In this document: positions 20,248 to 30,465 of the stretch, piece after piece
How the letters are laid out: every line of letters starts with the position of its first letter
How positions within the stretch are numbered: position 1 is the stretch's first letter
DNA from: Chrysophaeum taylorii
Taxonomy: Eukaryota > Sar > Pelagophyceae > Pelagomonadales > Pelagomonadaceae
Length of the DNA: 64,000 bases
Direction: 5' to 3'
NCBI GenBank assembly: GCA_029834535.1
Contig: JAQMWT010000036.1
Location: forward strand, 156,007-220,006
The notes under the pieces: model-generated
The model's input: the letters and a program-made list of their open reading frames with translations, nothing else
Told to the model about the DNA's origin: nothing
Databases searched by the model: none
Translations under genes and position numbers: made by a program

Positions 20248-23055
20248 ATGGTGTCGCCGCGGTACCTCGAGGAGATCGTGGAGGAGGTGTGGTCGTGCGA
20301 CGGGCTCGCTGTGGTGGCGAGGGGTCTCGGAGCGCAGCGCGTGGTCGCGGAGCTGATCGGGAAGTGCTGCGATTCGAGAGAGGGCGGAGTCGTGCTGTGC
20401 CTGAACGTGAGCCGGAAGCGCGAGGCCGGGCTGCGGTCGGCGCTGCTCGCACGCGGCGTCGACGAGTCGCGGCTCCCGGTGTTCGCGTCGGCCGAGACGC
20501 ACTCCCGCGAGCGACGGAAGCGCGCGTACGAGGAGCCGGCGACGCGCGTCGTGTGCGCGAGCTGCCGCGTCGCGATCGTCGACTTGCTGGACGAGACGCT
20601 CGACGCGGCGCGCGTGCGGGGGGTGATCGTCGCCGACGCGCACCGCGCCGGCGAGGGCTCGGCCGAGGGTTTCGTGGTTCGCGCGTACCGCGAAAAGAAC
20701 TGGGGCGGCTGGGTGCGCGCGGTGAGCGACGACGCGGAAGCCACGTGCCGGGGTTTCGCTCGCGCGACCAAGGTCATGAAGGAGCTCGAGGTCGAGCGGC
20801 TGTCGGTGTGGCCGCGGTTCGAGGTTCGGGTCGCGCGGTGCCTCGATCGGCGGCCCGCAAATGTCGTCGAGCTCCGGCGCCCGTTGAGCGCCTCGAGCCG
20901 GCGCGCGCAGAACGCGATCGTCGTCGCGCTCGAAACGTGCCTCGGCGAGCTCCGCAAGGCGACGGCGGGCGTGGTGGAGGCCGCCGAGGTCGAGCAGCAG
21001 ACGCCGCTTGCGGCCTGCGACGCCGTCATCCGGACGGTGCTGTTCGCCCGCGGGACGTCGGCGCGGGCGCGCGTGCTCGCGGCCGAGCTCAAATCGCTCC
21101 GAGATCTGGTGGAGGCCGTTCCGCGCTACGACGCCGTCTCGTTCTTCGACCTCGTCCTCTCGGTGCGCGATGCGGCCCTCAAGCGCGACGCCTCCCAGCG
21201 GCGCCCCGTCAGCGCCTGGGCGCGCGGCCTCGCCCTCGACGAGCTCGTGGTCGCGGCGCGCGCGCGCGTCTACGTCGGGCGAAACGGCGGAATCGAGAAG
21301 GTATTAGAGGAAAACGTTAAGTGGCGCCTCGTCCGGGACGCCGTCGCCGAGGGATGTTCGAGCGGCGGGGACGACAAGCGCGTGGTGATTGTCGCGCGCG
21401 ACGACCACGCCGCCGCGGGACTCGCAGACTTTTTGGCGCGGGGTGGCGTCGTCGCGATGGAGACGCGATTCCTCGCCTTTCTCGGTCGCCACAACGCGCG
21501 CGCGCGGACCCTCCCCGAGGACCGCCGCACGCCCGAACAGCGCCTCCTCGTCGCCGAAGAGGCGGCCCTCAAGCGCGTGTACGAGAATAACGATGTTCCA
21601 CCGCCGCCGCCGCCGCCGCCGCCGCCAAATATTTCTTCGCGGCGAGTCGTGATCGCGACGCGCGAGCAGTATCGCGCGCGGAACGACGCGCTCGCCGAGT
21701 GGCTCCCCGACGTGGTCGTCGTCGTCGACGCCGAGCCCGAGATCGTGCGCGAGGTCGAAGCCTACCAGGCGCGCTGCGGCGACAGGACGATCACCACCTA
21801 CGTGTTGGTCTGCGACGAATCGGCCGACGACGCGACGTACGAGGCCGCTTTACGCGCCGAGACCGAGGCATTCGAGAAACTCGTCGGCGAGCGCGGGCTC
21901 GCGCTCGTGCCGTCGTCGGCGAGCCGCGCTGCCGAGCGCCAGGCGAAAGACAGACAGCCCGCCCCCAAAAAGAAGAAGGCGACGATCGTCGTGGACTCGC
22001 GCGAGTTCCGCTCGCAGCTGCCTTCCTTTCTCCACGCGCGAGGCGTCCGGCTCGCGCCCGCGACCCTCGTCGTCGGCGACTACGTCCTCACGCCCGAGCT
22101 CGTCGTCGAGCGCAAGAGTCTCACCGACCTTGCCGGCTCGCTCCAGTCGGGCCGCCTCTACGGTCAGGTCGAGGCGATGCAGCGCCACTACGCGACCCCC
22201 GTCCTCCTCGTCGAGGCGGTCGCGAGCTTCTTCGGCGCGACGCCCGCCTCGCAACACGAAAGCTCCTCCTCCTCCACCTCCTCCTATGATAAGCAAGCGG
22301 CGACGAGGAAGCCCACCGACGATATCGATGACCTGCCGTCTACGGCATCCATCGAGGCCCGCTTCTCGCTCCTCGCGATGACCTACCCGAGACTCCGCGT
22401 CGTCTGGTGCCGCGACGGCAACGCGACCGTTAACGTGTTCGCCGGCCTCAAGCGCGGCCGCGACCAGCCGCGCCTCGAGACGGCCATCGACAAGAAGGCC
22501 GCCGTCTGCAGCGACCGGGACGACGGCGGCAGAAACGTCGCGGCGATCGACCTCCTCCTCAAGCTCCCCGGCGTCAACGACCGCAACGTCGCCGCGATCA
22601 TCGAAAACGTCGACAATCTTCGAGAGCTCACCACCCTCGATCAACCAAGCCTCGTCCCCCTCGTGGGTCCGTCCAACGCGAAGCTTTTGTACGACTTCTT
22701 CCACGAAATCGATACGACGGTGCTCCCCATGCCGCCGCCCGAGGAGCACTCGTCGACCGACGCGGAGGCCTCGGCGGCGGCGGCGGCGGCGGATACAGTA
22801 TTCAACAAGCCGAGCCGACGACGTCGGGGCTGCCGCTCGACGGTCGACCCCGCGTCCTGTTCGCCCTACTTCGTCCCCCAGGCGCCACCAACCCCCAAGA
22901 AGAAACCCGCGGCAAAAAAGAGAAAGCCTCGTAGCAAAAGCAACATCAACAACCAAGAAGCTTCCACCGCCGCCGCCGACGACGACGACGACGATTGTTC
23001 GCCGCCGCCGCCTCCTGCGGCGAAAAGAACGCGCCCGGCGCCTCTGCCGCAATAA
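20248..23055 (+). CDS. ERCC4: XPF/ERCC4-type structure-specific DNA endonuclease
   Basis: 935 residues in one exon, ATG at 20248. The N-terminal half keeps the family's start (YLEEIVEEVWSCDGLAVVARGLG) and a degenerate SF2 helicase-like region. The nuclease (about 578-720) carries the signature GDYVLTPELVVERKSLTDL, i.e. GDx(n)ERKxxxD, preceded by IVVDSREFRSQLP and followed by SGRLYGQVEAMQRHY. A tandem helix-hairpin-helix domain (about 765-825: LLLKLPGVNDRNVAAIIENV, VGPSNAKLLYDFF) should mediate dimerisation with ERCC1 and DNA binding. XPF-ERCC1 cuts 5' of lesions in nucleotide-excision repair and crosslink repair. A Lys-rich tail (TPKKKPAAKKRKPRSK) is a strong nuclear signal, and two linkers contain Pro- and Ala-/Asp-runs. 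AATAAA overlaps the stop codon. Confidence 0.95.
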   Translation: MVSPRYLEEIVEEVWSCDGLAVVARGLGAQRVVAELIGKCCDSREGGVVLCLNVSRKREAGLRSALLARGVDESRLPVFASAETHSRERRKRAYEEPATRVVCASCRVAIVDLLDETLDAARVRGVIVADAHRAGEGSAEGFVVRAYREKNWGGWVRAVSDDAEATCRGFARATKVMKELEVERLSVWPRFEVRVARCLDRRPANVVELRRPLSASSRRAQNAIVVALETCLGELRKATAGVVEAAEVEQQTPLAACDAVIRTVLFARGTSARARVLAAELKSLRDLVEAVPRYDAVSFFDLVLSVRDAALKRDASQRRPVSAWARGLALDELVVAARARVYVGRNGGIEKVLEENVKWRLVRDAVAEGCSSGGDDKRVVIVARDDHAAAGLADFLARGGVVAMETRFLAFLGRHNARARTLPEDRRTPEQRLLVAEEAALKRVYENNDVPPPPPPPPPPNISSRRVVIATREQYRARNDALAEWLPDVVVVVDAEPEIVREVEAYQARCGDRTITTYVLVCDESADDATYEAALRAETEAFEKLVGERGLALVPSSASRAAERQAKDRQPAPKKKKATIVVDSREFRSQLPSFLHARGVRLAPATLVVGDYVLTPELVVERKSLTDLAGSLQSGRLYGQVEAMQRHYATPVLLVEAVASFFGATPASQHESSSSSTSSYDKQAATRKPTDDIDDLPSTASIEARFSLLAMTYPRLRVVWCRDGNATVNVFAGLKRGRDQPRLETAIDKKAAVCSDRDDGGRNVAAIDLLLKLPGVNDRNVAAIIENVDNLRELTTLDQPSLVPLVGPSNAKLLYDFFHEIDTTVLPMPPPEEHSSTDAEASAAAAAADTVFNKPSRRRRGCRSTVDPASCSPYFVPQAPPTPKKKPAAKKRKPRSKSNINNQEASTAAADDDDDDCSPPPPPAAKRTRPAPLPQ

Positions 23056-23191
23056 ATCCGTTACGACGTACTTGATTTTGATTTTTTTTTTTTTTTCCTT
23101 CTGGAAGGTGACATCAGCCCAACATCCTGGAACGTCACTACTTCGAGTTTGGGAAGATCGCAAGCACGAGCAGCACTGGGCAGAAAGAACC

Positions 23192-24063
23192 ATGTCGATG
23201 TAAGAAGCTGTGCGCGCGTGCACGCACCGATCTGTTGCTGTCGTTGTTCGCAGGCTATGGGCACAATACAACCGAGCACTGGCGGCGCAGCCTCTCATCG
23301 TCAAGGCGCTGACGAGCTTCACGGGGTTCACTGCTGGCGATTTGCTGGCTCAGAAGGCCGTCGAGCGTAAGGATGAGATCGATTTCATGCGTACGGCGCG
23401 CATGGCGACCTTCGGCTTGCTGTGGTGCGTTCTTTTTGTTTTGAATATTTTTGTCTCAGTCTCGAACGCCGCGCAGGCACGGCCCGTCGGGGTAAGAAGA
23501 GCGTTGTTGTCTCGTTCACACTCGCCCTCGAAGACATTATTTCTACGGGTTCCTCGACTCCAAGCTCCCTGGCACGACGATGACCACCGTCTTCACCAAA
23601 GTCGGCATCGACCAGGTACGACGGCACCGTCGGCTCAGCGTTTGATGATGGATAATGCGCGTCGTCCGTCGACAGGTCCTCTGGAACCCCATTTTCGGCA
23701 CCGTCTTCTTCACGTACCTTGGCTTGACCGAAGGCAAGAGCTCCGACCAAATCGTCTCCAAGATCAAAGCCGACCTCCCGACCGCCGTCACGGGCAGTTG
23801 GGCATACTGGATTCCTGCGAGTGTTTTTTTACTGCGTCGACCCTCCTCATTCCCGTCTTCTTCTTCTTCGCAGGCACATTTCGTGAACTTCAGGTTCATT
23901 CCGGGCGAGCAACGGCTTCTCTACATGTGCGTCCCTTTCTCCGCGTTTGCCCGAAACACACTTCCGCTCTCTCTTTAACAATAACTCTCGCAGCAACTGC
24001 ATGCAAATCATGTACAACATCTTCCTGTCCTTCCTGGGAAACAAGGAGGTCAAGAAGCAGTAA
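23192..24063 (+). CDS. MPV17: Mpv17/PMP22-family membrane protein, seven exons including 8- and 15-nt exons
   Basis: Exons: 23192-23199 (8 nt), 23254-23424, 23477-23491 (15 nt), 23534-23615, 23676-23816, 23874-23926, 23994-24063. The sum is 540 nt = 179 residues, matching the usual about 176 of Mpv17. The microexon supplies the conserved HGPSG before HYFYGFLDSKLPG. Other family blocks are WAQYNRALAAQPLIVKALT, GDLLAQKAVE, DQVLWNPIFGTVFFTYLGL, and WIPAHFVNFRFIP with the terminal NCMQIMYNIFLSF. Introns are 42-67 bp; the fifth (23817-23873) begins GCGAGT, a GC-AG intron forced by the frame of PAHFVNF. The family are four-span proteins of inner mitochondrial or peroxisomal membranes that act as channels. 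Confidence 0.92.
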
Positions 24064-24408
24064 GAGCCGCCTCGGACGCACAACCGAGAGACACTCCCAA
24101 CGTGCCGAGAGAGGGGGAGGGAATTGAAGTATGTGCGCGACAAGACAACCACCCTAAAAGAAACAAACATGCGCGCTGCGCATCTGTGTACGGACACTGA
24201 GACTTATTTACGAGCGTACACATGGTGGCTCTACCAACAAGACCCACGACCTCTCTGCTGTTGTTGAGATATCGATATACGCGTCGCGTTTTGCTTCTCG
24301 TCGCGGAGGCTCGACCTGATATGCTTAAATATAATAATCTCCGCGCGTCTACTAATAAGGGAGAAAGTGGTTTTACAGGGATATTTATTTATTTATTTAT
24401 TTAATTTA

Positions 24409-25650
24409 TTACGGGGCGGAAGCACGGCGGAGAGCAAACACCGCCGTCTTCGCGCGGGGCAGCATCATCGCACTCCGGATGCGGCGGAGAACGCGGGGTC
24501 GACGGCGGTGCGAGGTGTGTTCTTGGGTATGTTGCTCCGCGAGCGACGATGTGTTTCGAACCCACGCGTCTTCGACGATCTCGGCGAGCGCCGCGCGCTT
24601 GGTGGGGGCCTTTTGGAGGATGGCGTTGAGGAGCCGGTCCACTGCCGGATCTCCGACCGAGGGGACGGCGGCGTTGATAGGAGTGCGGTCGGACAGGTCC
24701 TCGGGGGCGTCTGAGATGTCAAACGGCAAATTGCGGGTGAAAAAGTTGTAGAGGCAGCAACCGAGGGCCCACACGTCGCACGCGAACGCGTCGACGGCGC
24801 CGCCCTTCTTATCAAAGTTTTCGGGCGGCCAGTAGGCGACGGTGCCGACGGTACACGTCGAGTCCCGATCGCCGGCTTCGCCGAAATCGCAAAGTCTACA
24901 GTGGCCTTCGCGCGAAAGAAGGATATTCGCGGGCTTGACGTCGCGGTGCGCGATGCCGCAGCCGTGGATGTATAGCAGCGCTCTCGCGGTCTCGTCGACG
25001 TAACGGGCCGCCCTCGCCGCGCCGCACGCGCCGCCGGTGATAGCGCACGCGAACTGCCTTTCGTCCTCGTCGAAGCGCATCACGGGCCCCACGCACAGCT
25101 CCATAAACATAAATATGTGGGTATCGTCCTCGATCACCTCCAGCAAACTAACGACGAAAGGGTGTCGAAGCTTGCGAGTGATCGCGAGTTCCTCGTAGGC
25201 CTTATCGAGCGCAGACCGCCGACAGTTCGGTCGAAGGTCCCAGCGTCGCCGTAGCACCGCCTTTTCGAACACCTTGACGGCGCACTGCTTGCCGTCTTGC
25301 CTCTTGCACGCCTCGACGCAACCCGACGCGCCCTCGCCGAGAGCCCCGCCCTCGAGCACGTACTCGCCTACATGGCGCGAAAACGATCCGCGCGTGTGCC
25401 AATCGATCTCCTCCTCTTCCTTCTCCACCTCCTCCTCTTGAGCGCGCTTGGGCCGCCGCATCATTGACCGCCAGGACCGCTTGCTCTCCTCATGGGTTGA
25501 CGCCGACGAGCAAGACGGGCCGTGCGAATCGATGTCCTCCTGGGCGTGCTGGGGTCGCTCTATCAACGTCAGCCAGGATCGCTTAGGGAGAATATCTATC
25601 TCCTGTGACGATGACGACGAGCTCGCGGTAGAGGACATCCAGGTGATCAT
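24409..25650 (-). CDS. Ser/Thr protein kinase, CaMKK-like
   Basis: 413 residues, single exon, ATG at 25650. After a Ser-rich, acidic N-terminus (1-95) comes a complete kinase domain: glycine loop LGEGASGCV (about 104-112), K126 in AVKVF, the catalytic HRDVKPANIL (235-244), DFG (255-257) and VGTVAYWPPENF, then DVWALGCCLYNF. VMELC-type hinge followed by GPVM (188-191) and the phrase LYNFFTRNLPFD point to the Ca2+/calmodulin-dependent kinase kinase branch, upstream activators of AMPK/SnRK1-type kinases. The insert between the glycine loop and helix C (RRRWDLRPNCRRSALDKAYE) resembles the Arg/Pro-rich insert of CaMKKs. No calmodulin-binding tail is obvious; the C-terminus is basic. TAATAAATTAAATAAA lies directly after the stop. 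Confidence 0.9.
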   Translation of the reverse strand: MITWMSSTASSSSSSQEIDILPKRSWLTLIERPQHAQEDIDSHGPSCSSASTHEESKRSWRSMMRRPKRAQEEEVEKEEEEIDWHTRGSFSRHVGEYVLEGGALGEGASGCVEACKRQDGKQCAVKVFEKAVLRRRWDLRPNCRRSALDKAYEELAITRKLRHPFVVSLLEVIEDDTHIFMFMELCVGPVMRFDEDERQFACAITGGACGAARAARYVDETARALLYIHGCGIAHRDVKPANILLSREGHCRLCDFGEAGDRDSTCTVGTVAYWPPENFDKKGGAVDAFACDVWALGCCLYNFFTRNLPFDISDAPEDLSDRTPINAAVPSVGDPAVDRLLNAILQKAPTKRAALAEIVEDAWVRNTSSLAEQHTQEHTSHRRRPRVLRRIRSAMMLPRAKTAVFALRRASAP

Positions 25651-26049
25651 CGTCGCGGATGGGGACGTCGGAAGCTACACTATACTGTAGTTTTAGTACT
25701 TGTAGAGATCGTTTCTTTTTGAGGTTCTACCGGGACCTCCCGACCTTTAATTTAAGCGTTCCGGGACATGAATCCACAAAATTTTGTCCTCGTATCCTCC
25801 GTTCGAGACTACTCCGATCCTATATCAGAACACAAAAGAAAAAGACATCAACGGAACCATAATCGTGGTTTCCTTCAAGGATGGCGTCATGATATTTTTT
25901 TACAACTAGAATTCGAAGAGAAAGGCCGAAAAATCGAATGTCCCAACGGACGTAAGAAATGGGGAGAGGGTTAGATTCTAGGATACACTTCTGGAAGTTT
26001 CGTCGGCCTTTTTTGGTACCACCTGTTGGTAGATTCCTGTTCCGGTACC
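25651..26049. other. Intergenic, AT-richer, nothing recognised
   Basis: Upstream of the kinase gene and before the first LINE fragment. Only short, unconvincing ORFs. Confidence 0.5.
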
Positions 26050-26560
26050 TTCGGACTCTGTGCCCGGTACCATCTGCGTGTACCGGAACTAGCCTTTACG
26101 TACCCTCCAATCATCCCTGTCGTGGCGAAATTCAAATACCTGGGCTCTATACTCTCTCGCAACTGCAGTGACTCTGAGGACATCGACTCTCGTCCGAAGA
26201 AGGCGGCAGCGGCTCTCGGTGCCCTCCGTCACTACTTTTTTGCCTCGAAATACGTCTCTGCCCGAGCCAAACGAACTGTCTACGTCGGTAGTCGGTCTTA
26301 TCCTCGCCATCCCCCTCCACGGTGCGGAATCATGGTGCCTAACCGAGGTTGTCTACAATCGTCTACGATGCTTTCACGCACAATGCGCACGCGCGATGTA
26401 CCGCGCTACACGTCGCAGCAGACCTGGAAACATCATATCAAAACGCCAATCCTCTTTCGGCGCCTTGGCCTGGAGACTATCAACATCTTCATCACGCGCC
26501 GAAAACTTCGCTGGGCAGCCGGGAGTGACCCGCAAAAGCGAAATGTAGAGGCGTGGGCGG
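26050..26560 (+). mobile_element. LINE-type retrotransposon fragment (end of reverse transcriptase ORF), frameshifted
   Basis: The plus strand encodes the region behind the reverse transcriptase of non-LTR elements: KFKYLGSILSRNCSDSEDID, then KKAAAALGALRHYF. After a frame change near 26285 come IPLHGAESWCLTEVVYNRL and RCFHAQCARAMYRATR, then in the first frame again LFRRLGLETINIFITRRKLR, equivalent to the RRLRWLGH box that closes these ORFs. At least two frameshifts show that it is dead. The upstream catalytic part is absent. Confidence 0.75.
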
Positions 26561-29500
26561 TAGAATCGAAAATGGCCGCAGCAGCCCAGCCATCACCTAT
26601 AGACACAGATCCGTCGCTGGCCACGTAGAGATGATCGGTGGATGGTCGAGCATAACAGCCACCACGCTCAGAACAAGGCGTGGCCCACGTTGAAAACCGG
26701 GAGGCGACAATCGTGGGGTAGATGTCCGAAACGAGGTCCGGGGGAGAGTGGGGGGCGTAGGGTGCAGGTATGGATGTGTTGCGGCGGGTATGTAAACACG
26801 CAATTTCGCTACGCGTCGCAGCGGGCTTAGCAGCAAAGAGAACAGGCTCCCGATAAAACTCGCTAGCAGGGCGAAGGCGCTTCGCGGGAAGGAGGCGCAC
26901 AACGACGCGAGAGACCGTAATGGCAATGATTTTCGGGACAAACAATGGTGCAGGATCCCAGTCAACAGACAAATCATATGGAAGAACATGAAACGGTCGC
27001 ACAGTCTTCGGGGTCAAAAGGTACTGGTCGCCACCCACGCAAAAATGGATACGGGTGTATTTGCCGCGGCCCGTGACGCCGTGGATACGAGCCTCATACC
27101 AAGGCCCTTCGATTTTAACGTCAGCTGCGCCTGGATGCAGCTCACGGTGGTATATGTCCGTGATTCCAATTCACAGACAAGCTCGTTATCACCATCCGTG
27201 TCTTGCACCTCAACTGTGCGCAGGTGGCCATCAACCATGCACAAGCCAACGCTACCACGGGTGACACCTGCCATTGCGCGAGCAGCCCGAAACCCAGGTC
27301 CAACAAGACCGGTAGCATCCACATGGACTAATGTCTTCAAGCGCCAGACGAATCAAACAAACACTGTCCACCACCGAAGGAGGAAGACATGCGCCATAGA
27401 TGGCACATCCGTCCGCCGCGAGGAAGGAGGTGGACCACCAAACCTCGTTCTCGTGGCACACCCGCTGCCACTTAATAATATCAGGGGCCGGCACAAGCAA
27501 CAGCGAGCGCAAGATCGACGATTGTTCGATCAGATGCATTGGCTGAGCAAGGGAGCGGACCACCCCCGGCAAGTTGCACATCATTTGCGCTGGCACATAC
27601 GATGGTGCCCTCAACCCATCCGAAACGTGTGCGGTCCGTGGCGTTGGAGGTGAGCCATTTGGCATTTGCAGCATGGCAGGATTTGACGACTGGGGAACTG
27701 GCGCCAAAAGGCATTCGGGCTTGACGATTGAGCGCCTCAATCCGCCGTGTCGCGAGGTCACCCCGATGCACAAAACGTGCCATCCACTCCAAACGATCCG
27801 CATGAATTTTGCCAAGACAGGATATCCGGCACCTTCTAGGGTTGCGGGTGCTTGTGAGACCAACCGATTGGTTTCTTTGCCCAATCGTGCTCGCTTCAAC
27901 AACACAGACTCCACTTCTCTTTGAAGTGAATCCACAAAGCGCTGTTCAAAACGCAATGAAAGCGACAGGCGAGCTGGCTCCAGAGCACTTGGTCAACAAG
28001 GTAACGTGTGCTATCCGGAGATACCGGAACAGCGCGGAGCTTAGCAACAAAGTCGTCGATAATACTCGATAGCGGGAGACCACCGGATCCCCAAGACTTA
28101 GTACCACACACCGTGGTCAAAAGGAACAATGGAAAGTTTGCCACAATTGGCTGACAAAGGCCCGATGTGATGACCGGATAATCAACGCCGAGCCGTGCGC
28201 GCCCATGGCAAAATAACACAGCGGTATCGTAAACCCCTTGGCCGCCGCCACTTCTGTGCCGCGAGATCGAGGGGTGCCTGAAACCACACAAGGCCCAGCG
28301 CTTTGGTTTTCGTGATGTTGAGTTGGATTTCGAAGAACTAAAAAATGGGCTACGAGCGTTGACCAGTAGCTCTAAGCCGCGTCGCGTAATCGATAACACA
28401 AAGCATCGTCAACAAAGCATACCGTGCTGCGAGTGGGGTCATGGGTAGCAGGAGTGGGAACACAAATGGAACCAAACTCGGAACGGCGCCGCAATCCTGC
28501 CCACGTGATTTCGAGATGGCCCTCGGAAAAAAGACGATGGTCCGTTTGCATGCATTTCCGACAGTGTAGAATAAATGCGAACCAGAGACTGAGAGACTCC
28601 GACGCACCTTGGGCTGTTATGCGGGCAAAAGAGAAGGACCACGCATCGCCCTAAAATGGCTGTTAACGTGCCGTACGCTCTGACGACCTGCGTCCGATTG
28701 CCTACATCCTGTTGTAGGTAGTAGTCGACAAAGGAGTCAGGTAATCCAAAGCGAGGCTAGGCCACCTCCTTGCTTAACCAAACTGGAACACTATCGTAGG
28801 CCTTCGAAATGTCTTGGGCAACTGCAAGCAAGGGCACATGGTCCGCATAGGCCAATTCCGAGAAAGACGCAGCGATGGCAAGTGGCGTCTGAACGTCACT
28901 ACCAGCCCGTGAGCCATATTGCCCGGCATCGAAAATTTTGCAACGTCCCCAGGTTGGTGTAGTGTGGTCGGAGATCACCGCCCCGTAGGCCTTCGTGATG
29001 GCGTCTAACAGCGTGATGAGACGCGACATTTCCGCTCGGATTGCCGGTGATCTTCGGGATTGGAACAATAGCCCGCTCCTCCCACTCCCGGATTATATGA
29101 CAAGCAGCGCAAGCGGTTTTGAGAATGCGCAAGAGGTCGTCGTGTTACTCCGGATGAAGGGCTTTAACCATATCGACCTTGAGACCAGAGGGACCTGGCG
29201 TTTTGCCCGAACACCGCGTAGAATAGTAACGGTCCCACTCTTCTCGTGTATAAGGAGCCAAGATGATTGCGTAGTGCGATTCATCCGCATGAGGCTTGCG
29301 GCGCAAATGGTTAAGGACAGGGGCGAACTTCGCAAGGATGCCCGCAGCTGCGAGGTCGATGTTGGATCCAAACGCCGCAATTTGCCAGCGTCGGTGTCGT
29401 CCACAAAGCTAGCTGTGGTCTGGTACTAGAAACGCCGCGAACCTCCGCCCAGCCAGCGGTGGAAACGGTGGACCAAAACACGGGCGACACCCGCCGGTTC

Positions 29501-30300
29501 GCTATGGTTCTGCAGTTCGTCGGCTTCACGGGTGACGATCGAAGCATACTTGTCGCCCTTTCGGCCTCGCGCCAAGACTGTACGAACCAGGTGACGAACA
29601 CGAACGCAATCGGCCTCATCGCGCTTTTCGGCGCGCTCGATAAAATGCTCCCGTTCCGCAGCGTGAAGCTGCGAGCGGTTCTCGGAGTCCACTTATTTTA
29701 GCTCCAGCTGCCATTGCGCGCGGTGTTGATCAAACTAGGCACGAGCGTCCGCACGGCGTTGACGAGCGACGGTATATGCGTCGTGGAGAGCGACCGATGA
29801 CGCCTCCATGAGATTACGCACCTCTGAGAGGTTCACGCCCATGAAGTTCAACGTAAGGGAGGTCCGTGCGTACGAGTCGTGCAAACGCGCGAGCGCGATG
29901 ACAACACCCCCGTTTATCCGACACGGCCAGCAACGTGCACAGGGCACTACGCAGATTGAGCTGCACGGCTATTGGCCAGTGCTCCGAGTTGGACGGCGGT
30001 CGGTCTCCAATGGAGAGGCCGGCAAGAACACCCGCACGAACGAGAGTGGGCGCAACAAAGCTGCGGCGAGCCACAAAAGAGTCCATGTCGTTAGAAGTGT
30101 TGCGGCGTCGGAGGGTGGGAGTCGTCGGCTTGTGGCCGCGGTGTAATACAAATGCGCCCGCGGGCCAACGAAACTCGCATCGAACGAGCGCATCCACTCA
30201 AGAAGGTGTCGCTTGGGGTCGCCGGCAAGATCAGTAGCACGTGCCTCAGGTGACGTTCCGGTCGCCGGCAAGTATTGCAATGATACCCTGAATTTCAAGG
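26560..30300 (-). mobile_element. Decayed LINE-type retrotransposon (endonuclease, reverse transcriptase, RNase H)
   Basis: Reading the minus strand from 30.3 kb down, domains appear in the order of an APE-type LINE, in shifting frames. An endonuclease C-terminus lies near 29980 (PPSNSEHWPIAVQLNL). Reverse transcriptase blocks follow: KTPGPSGLKVDMVKALHPE near 29200-29140, then a stop, then RAIVPIPKITGN near 29060, QYGSRAGSDVQTPLAIAASF and LLAVAQDISKAYDSVP at 28925-28770, and the catalytic CFVDDAL at 28419-28399. The RNase H start ASDGSVSIGDGW is near 26620-26585, where the opposite LINE begins. Frameshifts and stops throughout mean no functional protein. The EN-RT-RH order suggests an I- or Tad-like clade (tentative). 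Confidence 0.75.
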
Positions 30301-30465
30301 TTCACGGTCGTTCAGGTCGCATCGTACACCGAATGAATGAATACTCGTCAAACAAACCAACAAGCAACCAAAGTGCGCTCTTCGTGTTGCACAACGACGG
30401 ACCGCAAGTGAAACGACGAAAACGACGATGTCGTCTTCCCATGTAATTACATCATCAAAAGGAGC

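Noticed and set aside
21850-23331. 493-codon minus-strand ORF
   Set aside because: Antisense to the XPF nuclease and its tail; full of Arg and Gly/Val runs from repeats on the other strand.
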